DNA from: Taenia hydatigena
Lineage: Eukaryota > Platyhelminthes > Cestoda > Cyclophyllidea > Taeniidae
DNA: 64,000 nucleotides
Direction: 5' to 3'
Assembly: GCA_036345935.2 (NCBI GenBank)
Contig: JADWOT020000004.1
Location: 6,668,168-6,732,167, forward strand
The position numbers were made by a program, and so were the translations under genes. Positions 34,791 through 45,984 of the stretch are shown here, piece after piece. Each line of letters opens with the position of its first letter. Position 1 is the stretch's first letter. A model generated the notes under the pieces. It saw nothing but the letters and a program-made list of their open reading frames with translations, ran no database searches and was not told the DNA's origin.

Positions 34791-37450
34791 TTTAGTGAAT
34801 GCAGTAAGGAGAATTGGATGAGGTACACAATGATGAAGCGGTGCATTGTAGAAAGTGGGATGAAGATGGGTAGCATGTGGAGGCAAAAGCGAAGAGGCAT
34901 AAAGATGGTGAAAGTGTGGAGAAGAAAAAGAAGTATGCGATGTGCCCATAAATGTAACAAAAAATGGCAAAGTTAGGGTGCAAATGATTTTCCCATACCT
35001 TTTGCATTTGCAAACTCTTGCCCACACTCGAGAGGAGTGTGGGTTAGATCCGACCTCCCCAGGGTGAATGGAGAGGGGTAAAGGAGTCGACAAAATAATA
35101 AAAGGGTGGGAGTATGTGGAAAAATGCTGCCACGATCGGATGTATGAGCATCGAGTGATAGTTAAATTGGTATATTTCAAGGGGTTTTCCATCAGCTCAT
35201 CCTCCTGTTCACGCGACTGATGTGAGCATGATGGAGGGAATGGGATTAAATAAATAGAGTTGGGAATGTGCATGCAGCAGCCAAAGAATTTGCCGTGGCC
35301 ATGCAGCAGGTATCTATTTTCATGCCCAATTAGAAAGGCTACTATTTGATCCGCGCCAGTATGGGAGAAAATGAAGTAAAATTTAGGAAGAAGGTCAAGT
35401 TAGACATGGGTGGCTGTTTCTTTAATTGCGAAGAGGAGGATTGGTAGAGGACATAGATATGAAATTACATTACTAAGCTCTACGAATGGCCAAGAAGGCT
35501 AAAAGGTGGTTGCATTGTTTCCATTTGGGCCACAACTTCTAATGTCAATGACATAAATTGTCATTCTATTGTCACTGATTGCGATCGCTCTAGTCACTGT
35601 TGATAAAGGTGAGGCCATCCTAATTCCCGTGAGATGGATTTCAGTGCAGCTCTCCTAATTTAGTGTCATTTCCAGCACAATTGTAATACAATTTCGAATC
35701 TAATTGCGATCTGAGGAAAGGGGTTGGAGTGGTGTTGCTAATTGTTTGACAGTGAAGTTCAATCATTGTAACATTTATCTCCCCAACCACACATCTAATC
35801 CACTAATATGCCAGATTAGATGCGAATATTCGCCTACGCGGTTCAGCATCCCTTCCACCATCCAATAATTTAGCACTTAGCGTATCTCTTGATGATAAAG
35901 ACGCCCAAAATTGCATCGAACTCCCAACCGAGCCATAAATATGCAACGACTACACAATAGATCTATAAATCAAGCGATTGGCGTAGATAAGTCTGCAACG
36001 ATGTGCGCATCTTGTGTGCACGACCATATCTAAGTCACTGTCAACTACTTTATGTCACCCATTTGATGGGCTTTAGAGGACCACTGAGTGGCTGGCAGTG
36101 GACTTGAGGTATTTATCAGGAAAATTCTGTGTGTGACAAACGCAGCCACATGCAAGCAGCTAGGAGGGATCTGGCAAGTGCAACGCTGTTCCTGAGCTGT
36201 CACGAAAGTATAGACTGCCACAACAACGGAGTACAACGGTTCCTCAAGGCTTGTAGACACGAAGGACCATTTGGCGCTGCCTCAGTATTCGTACCTTTTT
36301 CAGCAGGCCCCAGAGCAATTCCAATAGTGGCAGAAATGTGTGTGCCAACATTCACATGCATCTGTTGTATGGGTACAATTTTGGGACGAAGATAATTTGA
36401 TTTGGGTAAATCTTCTGCTTATGTGTTAAGCATGCTACTTAAAAGACGAGTGCTATGAAACAAAGCGTTGCGTCGTGCCCTGCATTGCATACATTTTTGC
36501 ATCAAAACTCATCATTTTTTCAAGGTTGTGCATTTGCGTTTTGCGCCCAGTTATGCATAACCAACCGCCTAAACCTTCGTAACACATTATTTAATTCTGT
36601 GGTGAATGCTTAACTTGGTCAATTCAAGTAGCTGTCAGCCTCTTCAAGTGCCATCAGCACTGACACGCGACTGACCTGATTGTAAGCACGTAACCATGTG
36701 ATATGCAATAGCCTAACCATTCCTCTATATTGAGTTACTCTCATGATCCATGATAAAGCTGACCTTATGGACCTTGATTGCAGTGCTCGATGCCACCTCT
36801 TGGGTCCCTACCATAGCCTCCCACTGACTGTAATCGCGCATAATTTTGCCATGCAACGCCTGCAAAGCATCAACTCAGTAGTGACATCATTCTCCATTAC
36901 ATTTTGTGGAGACAATGCACATTTGAGCAACCAAGTAAAATAAGGGAAAACGGGTAACCATGCCTAGGCAAGTGCATAGTAGGTGCTTGCGCCCGCATTG
37001 GCGTGATGACTGAATTGAATCTTCAGCACTACTTAACCACTGGTTTGCTGGTTCCAGAAGTGAGGCAACAGGTTTATATAGCAATATCAGTGCCTAAATT
37101 CGACACATGAAGCCATGCGCATTTCATCGAGGTGGCTCATCGTCAATTTCTGGAAAGTGAACGCAGAACCTCGGAATTTCTCGTTAATGAGGTCAATCTG
37201 AGCCACCTAACAGGTTCCAGCTAAATGGCATCACTTAACGGCTTTGGGCTACCACATCAAAACTTTCATTGAAATAGGTGAATTTATGCAAAATATAGTT
37301 GTCAAATAAAGTCTACTTGTAAAAATGAATGCCAATGTATGGAAAAAATGTTCATCAAACCGCCCCATTTCATCGGTATTATTAGTGCCGTTTCAACAAA
37401 CTTCATAAGGCGTAGCAGGAATTAAGGCAATTTCTTATTTGCTCATAGAA
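34791..37450. other. No gene recognised
   Basis: Mixed sequence. A 167-codon minus-strand frame at 34,770-35,273 is Ser/His/Pro-rich, overlaps repeat sequence and shows no domain. Nothing else was identified. Confidence 0.45.
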
Positions 37451-37454
37451 GAAA

Positions 37455-37676
37455 AAACAAGAATCGTAGCCACAAGGGTCGAATAAGTGAGACACCTAGA
37501 ATAATTCTCCGTATCATGCACCATGATGCCCGATTACGAGCCATAATGGGAAGACACAGGAGCGATGCGTCCTTAGGCCAAATTCTAGCCCAATTGAATG
37601 CTGCTTCCTCAGACAGCAGACACAACGCCACCATAGACCATGCTACAACTGTCACGAGTCGACTTTCACACTTGTG
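37455..37676 (+). other. Coding-like stretch, unidentified
   Basis: A frame without stops reads RIILRIMHHDARLRAIMGR, then SDASLGQILAQLNAASS, ending at TGA. The residue pattern looks more protein-like than neighbouring frames, but there is no recognised domain, start or splice support. It lies just upstream of a family R copy. Confidence 0.2.
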
Positions 37677-37879
37677 AATAGAGAAGGATTCAATTACAAT
37701 GGCGCAAGGCATATTCGTGAACGCTTTGCTAAGTCTTTTGCCACATGTCGAATCACCATGCCCTATCATATCTCCTCCAAACCCGCTTCATTCTCAATAT
37801 CTTCCCTCACTTTACCCTACCAGTTTGTGCTCGGTTTAAACATCACAAGCCTCTCCTCAGTGTTCAGTGCGCGTCGATG

Positions 37880-38800
37880 CGTCAAAGCTTCTGTGATCGA
37901 GACTGCAAATCTACTCTAAATGAAGCAATTTCCATTCATCAATTTCTTTATTTCTTTTCCAGCGCATAGTTTTAATATTGGGAATAAATCGCAAGGAGCA
38001 AGTGAATAAATTATTCTTAGCGATTCACAAAACTCGTGCATTTTCCCCATAGAATTGCAATTAATCGTGCGGGTGTTGTGGCATACTGAATATGGGGCGT
38101 GATTCTATCACTACCTCGAATAAATCTCATTACTTAAATTTCCGTTGGCATCTACAAGTAGGGACGTCCCAACTAAAGGCGAGTGGCAACGGGAGACTGA
38201 TCAAACTTGAAGTTAATGAGTCAATAATCTGACAATTGCAACAATCCGACATCAGGCTGCTTGACTTTCCAACATCTGGAAAAGTCTAAATATTGTCTTA
38301 GCTTCAAATGGTGGGGCATGACTTCCATGAGGAAAATTATCCTTCCATTAAACATTTGCGATTGAGAGCAATGGTGAACAGTTTAGTTGGTGCTTAGGAA
38401 GAATGGCACTAATTGGTGTTGATTTAGTTAGGAAGTGGACGACGAAAATGCCTCTTTGTTGGAACTCACAGTCGAAGGCAACGACAGCTCACCAATCAAA
38501 CTATGTGGCTATGATCCTATTTCAGGCTGAATAGTTGTGAGGCAGGCCAATTTAGTGTTTACAAGGAAATGTCGCGTTGCTTACATGTTTACATCTGTCC
38601 ACTGCCAGAATAGCTGAAGACAGGGGCAAACAGCACCAGCTTTGCGAAGAGTAAGTCTCAGTCTGCCTACCCTTCTTTCAACCACCCACTTTAAAAGGCA
38701 TTTCGAGAGCTCCTTATTGGCAAGTGTTTTGTAGTTTAATCACGCACACTGCTGGTTTCTTGACAGCAGCGACTAAATGCCACCAAGTTATGCGGCAGGG
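37880..38800 (+). repeat. Family R copy (R5)
   Basis: Matches the reverse complement of 45,985-47,015 over most of its length, including AATGAAGCAATTTCC, TTTCTTTTCCAGCGC, AATAAATCGC, AATCGTGCGGGTGTTGTG and CTACCCTTCTTTCAACC-like sequence. It is a diverged relative of the 33.7 kb copy (GGAGACTGAT, ATGTGGCTATGA, TTTCGAGAGC). The partner has about 240 extra bases near 46,705-46,945. Confidence 0.85.
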
Positions 38801-39075
38801 AGTGTGACGTGCAACTTGGTAAGGAATCCGACTGCAAAAACGAAAACAAGCCTGTCTTGATTAAAGCATGATTTCAGCAATCACTCAGTTAGCTCTGAAC
38901 AAGGCGAGAACCATTGGCAAAGACAGCCCCACAGTGGTACAACATGGCCGAATTGGCACCTTCGGAAAGCTTTAGAAAGCACGTTAATTCACTCGACACT
39001 TACACTACTTCCAAGCCCCATCTTTTGTGAAAGTTAACATGAAAGTCGCACGTGTTGATATTTTTAATCGTGTAG

Positions 39076-39207
39076 GAAGAATACGCATTTGACTCAAAAG
39101 CCCACCCATTTAAGTTCACCATTGACTGCATCGTAACAGGAGCAGTATACGCCTCTAGTCTAGCCAAAGAAGGCGTTCAAGTCTGGGGATTTCAGCTATG
39201 TCGGTGA
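39076..39207 (+). pseudogene. Orphan exon fragment shared with 15 kb
   Basis: After an acceptor-like TTTTAATCGTGTAG, a 43-codon frame reads EEYAFDSKAHPFKFTIDC and VYASSLAKEGVQVWGFQLCR, then TGA. The related copy at 14,885-15,058 (minus) conserves the splice-site position and first 14 residues but is broken. The family is not recognised. With no neighbouring exons found, it is probably a displaced gene fragment. Confidence 0.4.
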
Positions 39208-39599
39208 CAGACTCTCATGCTCGTGTCAAATGATTGCCCGTAAACCTGGTTTCTTCAAGCCATGCTTTGTCCCGCTCTTCTAATTTGAGTTGGTTGTCAG
39301 TCACCTCATTGGCAATAAGTTGTCAGACAATCAATCACAAGACCTAGACTGGCCCTCTCTTATGGTTCCGCATCTCAATTTCGACTGGTCTCAGTGAAAA
39401 GTTCTGTGAACTAGCACACGGTTTCACTTACGAGAACAGTAGAAGCTAGAGAGTGCTTGTAAAATCATCACACTGGCCTTAAAACATGCGACGTGAGCGT
39501 GGGCTGGTCTGCGAGATCATCCCTGTGGAAGTGGGTAGGTGGGTGGGTAAGTGGGTGAGTGGGAGGGGAGGAGGACCGCTTTACCACACCTAACACGTG

Positions 39600-39860
39600 T
39601 GTGTGTGTGTGTCATTTGACCTCGTTGAGCTTGTGCGATGCGTGAGGTGTAGGGAGACCGACTGCATTGAGGTAGACGTGATAGTGAGTCGAATGGATAG
39701 AATGAGGTGAAGAAGAGGTGAGCGATAAATGGAGGCCAAGGAAGATAAGCAAAAGAGGGTGATGAATTTGGCCGAGTAATTTATGTGAACCAACTTGAAT
39801 CTTCCACATGCTGAGCTAAAAGATGACATTATTGTGTGTCTCGTGTTGTCCATCGACACT
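39600..39860 (-). repeat. Dispersed repeat, inverted partner of 3,033-3,310
   Basis: Reverse complement match to the 3.0 kb copy with scattered substitutions. A short TG run at 39,597-39,612 marks its end, as in the other copy. Confidence 0.75.
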
Positions 39861-40270
39861 GCTTGCATGATAGCGACTCGAAATTGAACTGTCCAGGTGA
39901 GAATGGAATCGAAGTGTTTACAATTACCAGCAAGCGTTGCAGTGCACACGAGCACATGGTCGAAGTTGAGGGCAATGCGGCACTAACAGTCTCTATTGCT
40001 TCACAGGTTTTTGACAAACTCGACAGTATTCCATGGATGCGTGGTGTCTCCACCCCACTTCTAAACAATCATCATACCCTGCATAGTCGGAGGGAAATAA
40101 GGAATGAAGGAAGGCGCCTCTACTGCTTTCAACAGCAGTATTGTTTGGTAGTACCAATAGTAGCAGCAATAATAATAATAATGGAAGTGTTTGTATTTCT
40201 ACTAGGAACAACAGCAGCAGCAGCAGTAGCATTGGCTGCAATATACAATTGTGCCCCCTACGCACTGTAA
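39836..40270 (+). CDS. Hypothetical protein with C-terminal hydrophobic segment
   Basis: An open frame of about 144 codons begins at a GTG, so a true start or upstream exon is missing. It reads KLNCPGENGIEVFTITSKRC and NAALTVSIASQVFDKLDSIP, and near the end a probable membrane helix, VPIVAAIIIIMEVFVFLLG, built partly from an AAT triplet run, followed by an Ala run from GCA triplets. Possible internal splice signals (CAG/GTGAGA and TTCACAG) would break the frame. The 5' end overlaps the repeat shared with 3.0 kb. No family is recognised; it may be a chance frame helped by triplet repeats. Confidence 0.25.
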   Translation: MSRVVHRHCLHDSDSKLNCPGENGIEVFTITSKRCSAHEHMVEVEGNAALTVSIASQVFDKLDSIPWMRGVSTPLLNNHHTLHSRREIRNEGRRLYCFQQQYCLVVPIVAAIIIIMEVFVFLLGTTAAAAVALAAIYNCAPYAL

Positions 40271-41246
40271 ATCTTTTCGTTCAATGACTAAGCTTGAAAA
40301 AGCCATTGCTCAATTAATCAATTTGAAAAGACTTTAGTTCACTTCTGGGGAGTATGTTACTCCCCACAGGGCGAATAATAATGTCCCTCATGAAGGGGTC
40401 CACAGTGCTGACAATGAGACGCCTCACGTATTGGCACGATCGTGGCGACTGGGTGCAACACCTTATGGCAGATATGGAGGCTCATCAAAAGGACAGCCCT
40501 ACCAATAAGGCAATGACTCAAAGTAGCAGCTACTCCTTCAAATGGACCATCTTAATTTCAACGAGAACTATTTTCACCACTTTATCATTCTATCTTACGG
40601 CTACCAACCACCGTCTCGCATGTGTGACACATCTAACCACTTCTTCCTCCCTTCATTCTTTCCTTCCTTCCTTCCTTACTTCCTTCCTTCCTTCCTTCCT
40701 TCCTTCCTTCCTTCCTTCCTTCCTTCCTTCCGTCCCTCCTTTCTCTTTCCTTCTCTCCTTCGAAAAGCAAGCCTGCTGTCCCACCAGTGTAACATGCGTT
40801 GGTTCTTTCCTTACCACCACCATCGAAAATGCACATAGTAGATGTGCTGCATAAATGCCTTCAACACTCACACCCGTCTTCCCGTCACACGCAGCAACAG
40901 AAACCCACTACTAAAGTCATTCAAGTAACACTTTTATTCCACTTGCATCCCAACCGCATTTCTAGCTCACTGGCATTGTGAAGCGACAGTACAGCCTCAT
41001 CGTTGTGGGTGGTTGCTATCACTTCCACAAGCACATTCAACGCACCTACACCTCACCTACACCACAAAGCAGTACATTGTTCCAGTCGTGCCAGTAATAA
41101 TTTTCATCATTAGCTTCCACCATGCACCACAATCCAGCGTGAAGGCAGTGTAGTCACCAGACACAAAGCGCTGCTGACTTTCAAATGGTGAGGTTATCGA
41201 TTGAATCCATTGATCGTGTCACACACTCAAACATACCGCCACGATA
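40271..41246. other. Non-coding, with a TTCC microsatellite
   Basis: Contains the long TTCC run and short frames only. The Ser/Leu/Phe-rich frames across the run are products of the repeat. Confidence 0.55.
40658..40740. repeat. TTCC tetranucleotide microsatellite
   Basis: About 18 nearly perfect units of TTCC with one TTAC interruption, flanked by further pyrimidine-rich sequence to about 40,760. Confidence 0.95.
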
Positions 41247-42186
41247 ATGTTTGCAGATCGGTTGTATGCAGAAACGCTCTTTATCTTGGTCTACATTTCG
41301 CTTTGGTTTTTCGGTCACTTTGGTTTTTTCCGTTTGCGATTTTTCTTTCTCGCGTGGACCCTCGTGGACATGGCGCAAGCAGTGTCCACGAGGAGAGGTA
41401 GGTGCTCGCCTTTACACACACCTCTACTAACGTACTTGTCATGCAGGTTGCCAAAGACGCCAACAGGCTGTCTCTCACAAAGCACTTCAGACAGATGTTC
41501 ATGTGGAAGAAGAGCGGGTGGAGCAAGTGGAGCAGGTAGAGCAGGTGGAGGAGATAGAGAGCTCGACTGGCGCATCTGATGTGAAGCTGGTGAGATTCCA
41601 GCAGATGCTGCAATTCTTCGCATCGCCTCTAAGTCATTCGATGCGGAGGCGGCAGCGACGGTCGGCAGAAACGGAAGGAGATACCGGCGCCGCAGACACG
41701 ACCTACGGTGTTACCGACCTTCCGGATGAGTACGAATGGAGGGAAGAAGGAGGAGGAGGTGGTGGTGTGGATAGCGCAAAGGGCCTTTGCGCTGAAAGGA
41801 GGAGGGGGAGGATGAGAAGACGGATGGATACAAAGGGCCGTTCGAAGAGGGACGAGGACGGGCAGGAGGAGGAGGAGGAGGTGCGGTTGGAGCGGGAGGA
41901 GCGGGTGGAGCGTGAGCGGGAGCAGGCGCAGGTGCGGGATGGGCAGCGCGAGGAGAACGAGCAGGAGGAGGACGGGAGAATGGAGGAGGTGAAGAAGGGG
42001 AAGACGCACAATGTCATCATGGAGAGCGGTCACCACGTACACGGCAAAGCAAAGAAGACGCGCAGCGGCAGGTGGCGTCGGCTCTTCACCAACTCAATCG
42101 GTGGACTCGCGTGGCACCAACAACACAAGGGACCACCTCACCAACACCCACACCGTCACCGGTTTACAGACTCCATGATGCATTGA
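41247..42186 (+). CDS. Candidate two-exon membrane protein with Glu/Arg-rich tail
   Basis: Exon 1 is 41,247-41,397 and exon 2 is 41,447-42,186. The 49-base intron starts GTAGGT, contains a branch-point-like CTACTAAC and ends GTCATGCAG, and removing it joins two open frames. The 296-residue product starts at an ATG, has one hydrophobic helix (about residues 10-30, TLFILVYISLWFFGHFGFF), a basic linker, then VEEERVEQVEQVEQVEEIE and a long Glu/Arg-rich segment likely to be helical or disordered, ending in a His-rich region. No family is recognised. A decayed inverted copy of exon 2 lies about 1 kb downstream. The acidic part is G-rich on this strand, so composition may lengthen the frame artificially. 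It could itself be a degenerate copy. Confidence 0.4.
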
Positions 42187-42283
42187 TGATGGAGCAAAGT
42201 GTGCTTCTTGCCTACCACCAATTCACACCAAGTCAAGTTGGTGAGAGCATTGTCCTTCCTGTTAATGCAGCATCTGCACTATG

Positions 42284-42350
42284 AGCAGCAGCAGCAGCAG
42301 CAGCAGCAGGAGGAGAAGGGCGTTGTTGTTGTTGTCGTTGTTGTGGTTGT
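42284..42350. repeat. AGC run followed by GTT run
   Basis: About eight AGC units, a short GGA-rich link, then interrupted GTT units. Part of a broader region of triplet repeats extending to about 42,420. Confidence 0.9.
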
Positions 42351-42649
42351 TAGGGACACTGTAGTTGTCACGGTTGGCTCAGCAGCAGTAGCAGCAGCAG
42401 CAGGAGGAGGAGGTAGATGACGATGATGACCTCTACCCATGCCAAGAGCGAAGGACTTCCGTTCGTCCATCCGTCTCTCTTACCTTCCTATTTTTTTTCT
42501 CTCCTTTTTCATTTAGTGTTCGGCTGAGATGTCCCGGTGCCAACAATGTCTCGCCCATGTCCACCGTCAGAGTCGACAATTGTGCTCCTGCTGCCATCGC
42601 CGATGCCGTTGTTCACCGCCATGCGTGATGTCTCCTCGTTCTTCACTTC

Positions 42650-42800
42650 TTTCTCCGTTCCGATGCCTCCTCTCTCTCTCTCCCTCCCTCCCCCCCTCAC
42701 TCCCTGCCTCCCTTCCCTCTCCCTGTTCCCCTCCCTCCCTCCCCGCCTTCCTTCCTTCACTCCTTCCTTCCTTCCTTTCTCCCTTCCTCTTCTTCCTCGA
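42650..42800. repeat. Pyrimidine-rich CTCC/TTCC tract
   Basis: Imperfect repeats of CTCC, TCCC and TTCC over about 150 bases. All frames across it are low-complexity. Confidence 0.85.
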
Positions 42801-42867
42801 GTAGCTGCTTGTCTTCCACCGTCGCCCTTCCTTCTTTCGTATTCACATCTCACCCCTCCGCTTCCTC

Positions 42868-43127
42868 TCATTCGCATTCATCCGGACCTTCGGTCGTGCC
42901 GTGGACGTCTGCTGCTGATGCGTCGGCTCCTTCCATTTCGCCACCATCAGCGACGACTTGCAGTATCCGTTGCAATCCACCAAACTTCACATCAGATGCG
43001 ACTGCCTGCCAGTTCTCCCTCCGCCCACACTGCCTACCCTGCCCATTCTGTCCCACTTCCCTTGCTTCCACATGAACATTCGTCTGAGGTGCTTTGTGTC
43101 AGACAGCTTCTTGGCTTCTTTGGCAAC
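42868..43127 (-). pseudogene. Decayed inverted copy of exon 2 of the 41.2 kb gene
   Basis: On the minus strand it aligns with 41,447-41,740: GTTGCCAAAGA..GCCAA, ACAAAGCAC, ATGTTCATGTGGAAG, GCATCTGATGTGAAG and GGTCCGGATGA. The acceptor CAG of the intact copy is TGG here, the working frame has a TGA at 43,101-43,099, and an indel shortens the middle. It is therefore not a functional exon. Another frame (AK.A..LS.TKH.R.MFMWK) is also alike in both copies, which leaves some doubt about the ancestral frame. Confidence 0.55.
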
Positions 43128-43199
43128 CCACATGCCACCTTTCTTATTTTTGTTCTTCTTCTTCTTCTCTGTTTGTTCAAATACATTTCTTTTGTTCAT

Positions 43200-44635
43200 C
43201 AGACGAACGCCTTATCTCACTTAGCACTTAGTAGGCGGCAGAATGGCGGTGATGCCACAGAATCCACCTCACATTTCGTTTCCAGGCAACTCTCGCCCTC
43301 CACATCAAGTGCTCATCTTTTAAGTCATTCTTGATGAATGACGAGGAAGGAGCGATGGTTGATGGGATGAAAAGAAGCCGACTGGGATCTGTTTGTGCCG
43401 ACTTGACTTCGATGCATCCAAGCAAATGATGAAGGAGGACGAGCAATTAGGTGATGGCACAGCAGCTGACTTCTCTTAACAGGGTCACAAGTGGCGTAAC
43501 TCCTTGCCTCCGCAACTAATTCACTGACTACTTCTTAGCAACCCACCAACCAATATCACTTTCGATGGAAATTTCGACTGACATGATCCCTTCAAATTAA
43601 TCAAGTGGCCGAACTCTTCTGCAACAACTGCCTCATTCTCCGTCACATCACTCAGTGAGGGTTTGCTGCCCTAGTGGTTGCCAAGCTATCGGCGTTCGCG
43701 TCGTCCTCTCGTCAAGCTTTAGTCCCACGCCGCTGACTGTGCAACTACAAAATAATAGTCTACCACAACCTTCCAAAAACGCTCAGAGAAGTCCCAACAA
43801 TCTTTAACTAAAATTCAGTAAAATACTCAAAAGGACGATTGTTATTTAAGAGCAAGTTCAACACTCAGGCCCATGTTATTGCGCATAGCACTTGCTGTTA
43901 AGCCACCCACATCCCATCGCATCGTCGGTCCGTGGTGTCCACGCATACGTGGCATTAGCAGCAGCTGCAGTCGCAGAAGCGGGGCTCTGTGGAGGAGGCG
44001 AAGCATAGAAAGGTTGAACTAGCGCCGTCGACGACTCTCCAAATCCCCGTCCTTCAGGTACCTAGAATATTGACAACGAGTTGTCAGATGGAAATGCCTC
44101 CTCTTTCTCCTCCTCCTCCTTCTCACAGCAAAGCACAAATCAACACTAACACGAGGGACCACCGCCAGTCTACCCAAGCAGTATACCGCAACCCCCTACC
44201 CCCCCTTTAAGCACATTCCCAACGTCGTTCAAGGCACAAACAACCCCACAAACTAACAAAACAGTCACCATTTACCGCCTATCGTGCTATACAGTGGCAA
44301 AAAATGCACCACGTGAGTAGAAGGACTGACTCCATCGCTCCAAACAACACCTAATCGCCACATTTCCTCATTGAACGACTTTTTGAAGTGAAGGCCACAA
44401 TCTACCAAAAGTGCTCACCCATCCGCCCTTTTCTAACGCCAAGTTAGGCTTTCGCATTAGCGAGGAACCAGCGTTCTTCTCTCCGTGATTACAGCTGGCA
44501 AGAATAAAATCCACACCTTTCAATGCGTCTAAACCTTCTTACTGGTTAGTTCAACCGCAAACCCATGTCGTTTCTGATACAAAAATTCAACATTGGCCAC
44601 TTACCCAGTCGGGCAGCCCAAAACGACTGATGAAA
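43200..44635. other. No gene recognised
   Basis: Mixed sequence with short frames. No repeat match was noticed until family R begins at about 44,640. Confidence 0.45.
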
Positions 44636-44639
44636 CTGC

Positions 44640-45930
44640 TGTTGTTGCTCTAGAATGAAGGTGAGCGGATACAGGAGACTGATTTGCATGGCACCACTCT
44701 GATGATTGCACTAATCCGTCGGCAGAATGCTTAGCGCGCCAAAGTCGAGATAAGTGGGCAACTGGTTTGAGTTTTGCATTGAAGAGTGTGCTTTTGTAAA
44801 TAATGCTCGATCACCCGGCTAACGGGTCAAACTAATGGTGATGGCGAGTGATGAAATTGATGTCGGAATGGCCTAATTGAGGAGTAGGCGATGTAAATGC
44901 TTCTGTAGCGTCCCGAGGCTCCCTTGAAGGCAAAAGAAGGCAGAATGCTAAGGTAGAATATATATATTCACCGGACAGAGGGAAAAAGACTGCTGGCATG
45001 GCCCGGAGGCCAGCCCACGCAGCTAGGGCAATACGGCCACCTCTGTGTCCTTGACAGAAACCGGTAGTTCTAACAAGCAAAGTACTACAGCTTCTACATT
45101 GCCGACTTACACAGCCGTCACACGTACTCAGTAATGCGGCCATGTGGTTACGACTGCGTTGCGGACTGAATTTTCGTGAGGCAGATCATCCTAACATGCG
45201 TGTAGAAATGTGGCAAGCACCATCGATATTTCGATGAATAAGCCCAGGTCCACTTGCTCTCCTCTTACCCATCCATTCACTCACCCACCCACTCATTCCC
45301 ATTCATCCACTTCGAACGGCAATTCGAGAGCTTTATGGCAATTAGTTCAATTCATTCACACACTCCACTCGTTCCTTTGCAGTAACAATCAATTGTGTTT
45401 CGAAGTCACGCAGTAGGAGGTGCAATGTGCGACTGCGAATGTGACCAGGAATCCATTTCGAGTTGTGTGAGATCATGGTGCAAACCGTGATCTAACGCAA
45501 CTTGGCTACAATTCACGCAGCCCACAACAAGCCTCAAACAAGTTACAATGACCACCGAAAGTGGTGCATTGTGACTGAATTAGCATCCTCGGAACAAATA
45601 AAATGTTCCCTGAATCTTATTTGTCAATCATACTAGTACCGAAACTTATCTTTTTACAAATTGTCATGGTTGAAGAGCAACAAACAAGATTCAAATAATT
45701 TGCAATGAACACCACGAATCGGTGCATTGTAACTACATTAGCACTATCCGAAAACGTAAAATGTTTTCTAAATTTTATTCCTGCGGATCGTAGTCTGAAT
45801 GACGACGGCTACTGAGTAGTTATCGTGGCTTTAGTGAATGCAGTAAGGAGAAATGGATGAGGTACACAATGATCAAGCGGTGCATTGTAGAAAGTGGGAT
45901 GAAGATGGGTAGCATGTGGAGGCAAAGGCG
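44640..45930 (+). repeat. Family R copy (R6), carrying a solo LTR
   Basis: Colinear with 33,725-34,890 and 58,795-59,470, and interrupted only by the 186-base LTR and its target duplication. The similarity to 33.7-34.9 kb ends abruptly at GGAGGCAAAGGCG, after which an unrelated link leads into the inverted copy R7. Confidence 0.9.
44904..45089 (-). mobile_element. Solo LTR of a miniature LTR retrotransposon
   Basis: A 186-base insertion with inverted ends TGTAG and CTACA (TG...CA), flanked by the 5-base direct repeat GCTTC at 44,899-44,903 and 45,090-45,094. The same family R sequence at 33,998-34,002 and 59,051-59,055 has a single GCTTC and no insertion, so the boundaries are certain. A TATA-like AATATATATATT lies inside. 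No internal region, primer-binding site or protein is present, so it is a recombined solo LTR. Small LTR elements without proteins (TRIMs) are known from tapeworms; membership of that family is inferred. The strand is given relative to the copy at 59.7 kb, and the direction of transcription is not known. Confidence 0.85.
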
Positions 45931-45984
45931 TGCGAAAATAGCGCAAGCAAATCAATCACAGATTAGACAGTGTAACTAATGCTA

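Noticed and set aside
34770..35273. 167-codon minus-strand frame
   Set aside because: His/Ser/Pro-rich, overlaps family R at one end, and its counterpart in the 45.8 kb copy is truncated. No domain is recognised.
40354..40854. 166-codon plus-strand frame and its overlapping partners
   Set aside because: They run through the TTCC microsatellite, which has no stops in several frames. The repeated Ser-Phe-Leu-Pro content is the repeat itself.
42509..43334. Long frames of up to 265 codons on both strands
   Set aside because: Low-complexity pyrimidine/purine tract opens all frames. The only informative part is the decayed exon copy already listed.
44832..45143. 103-codon minus-strand frame
   Set aside because: Most of it is a read-through of the solo LTR inserted in repeat sequence, so it is not a gene.
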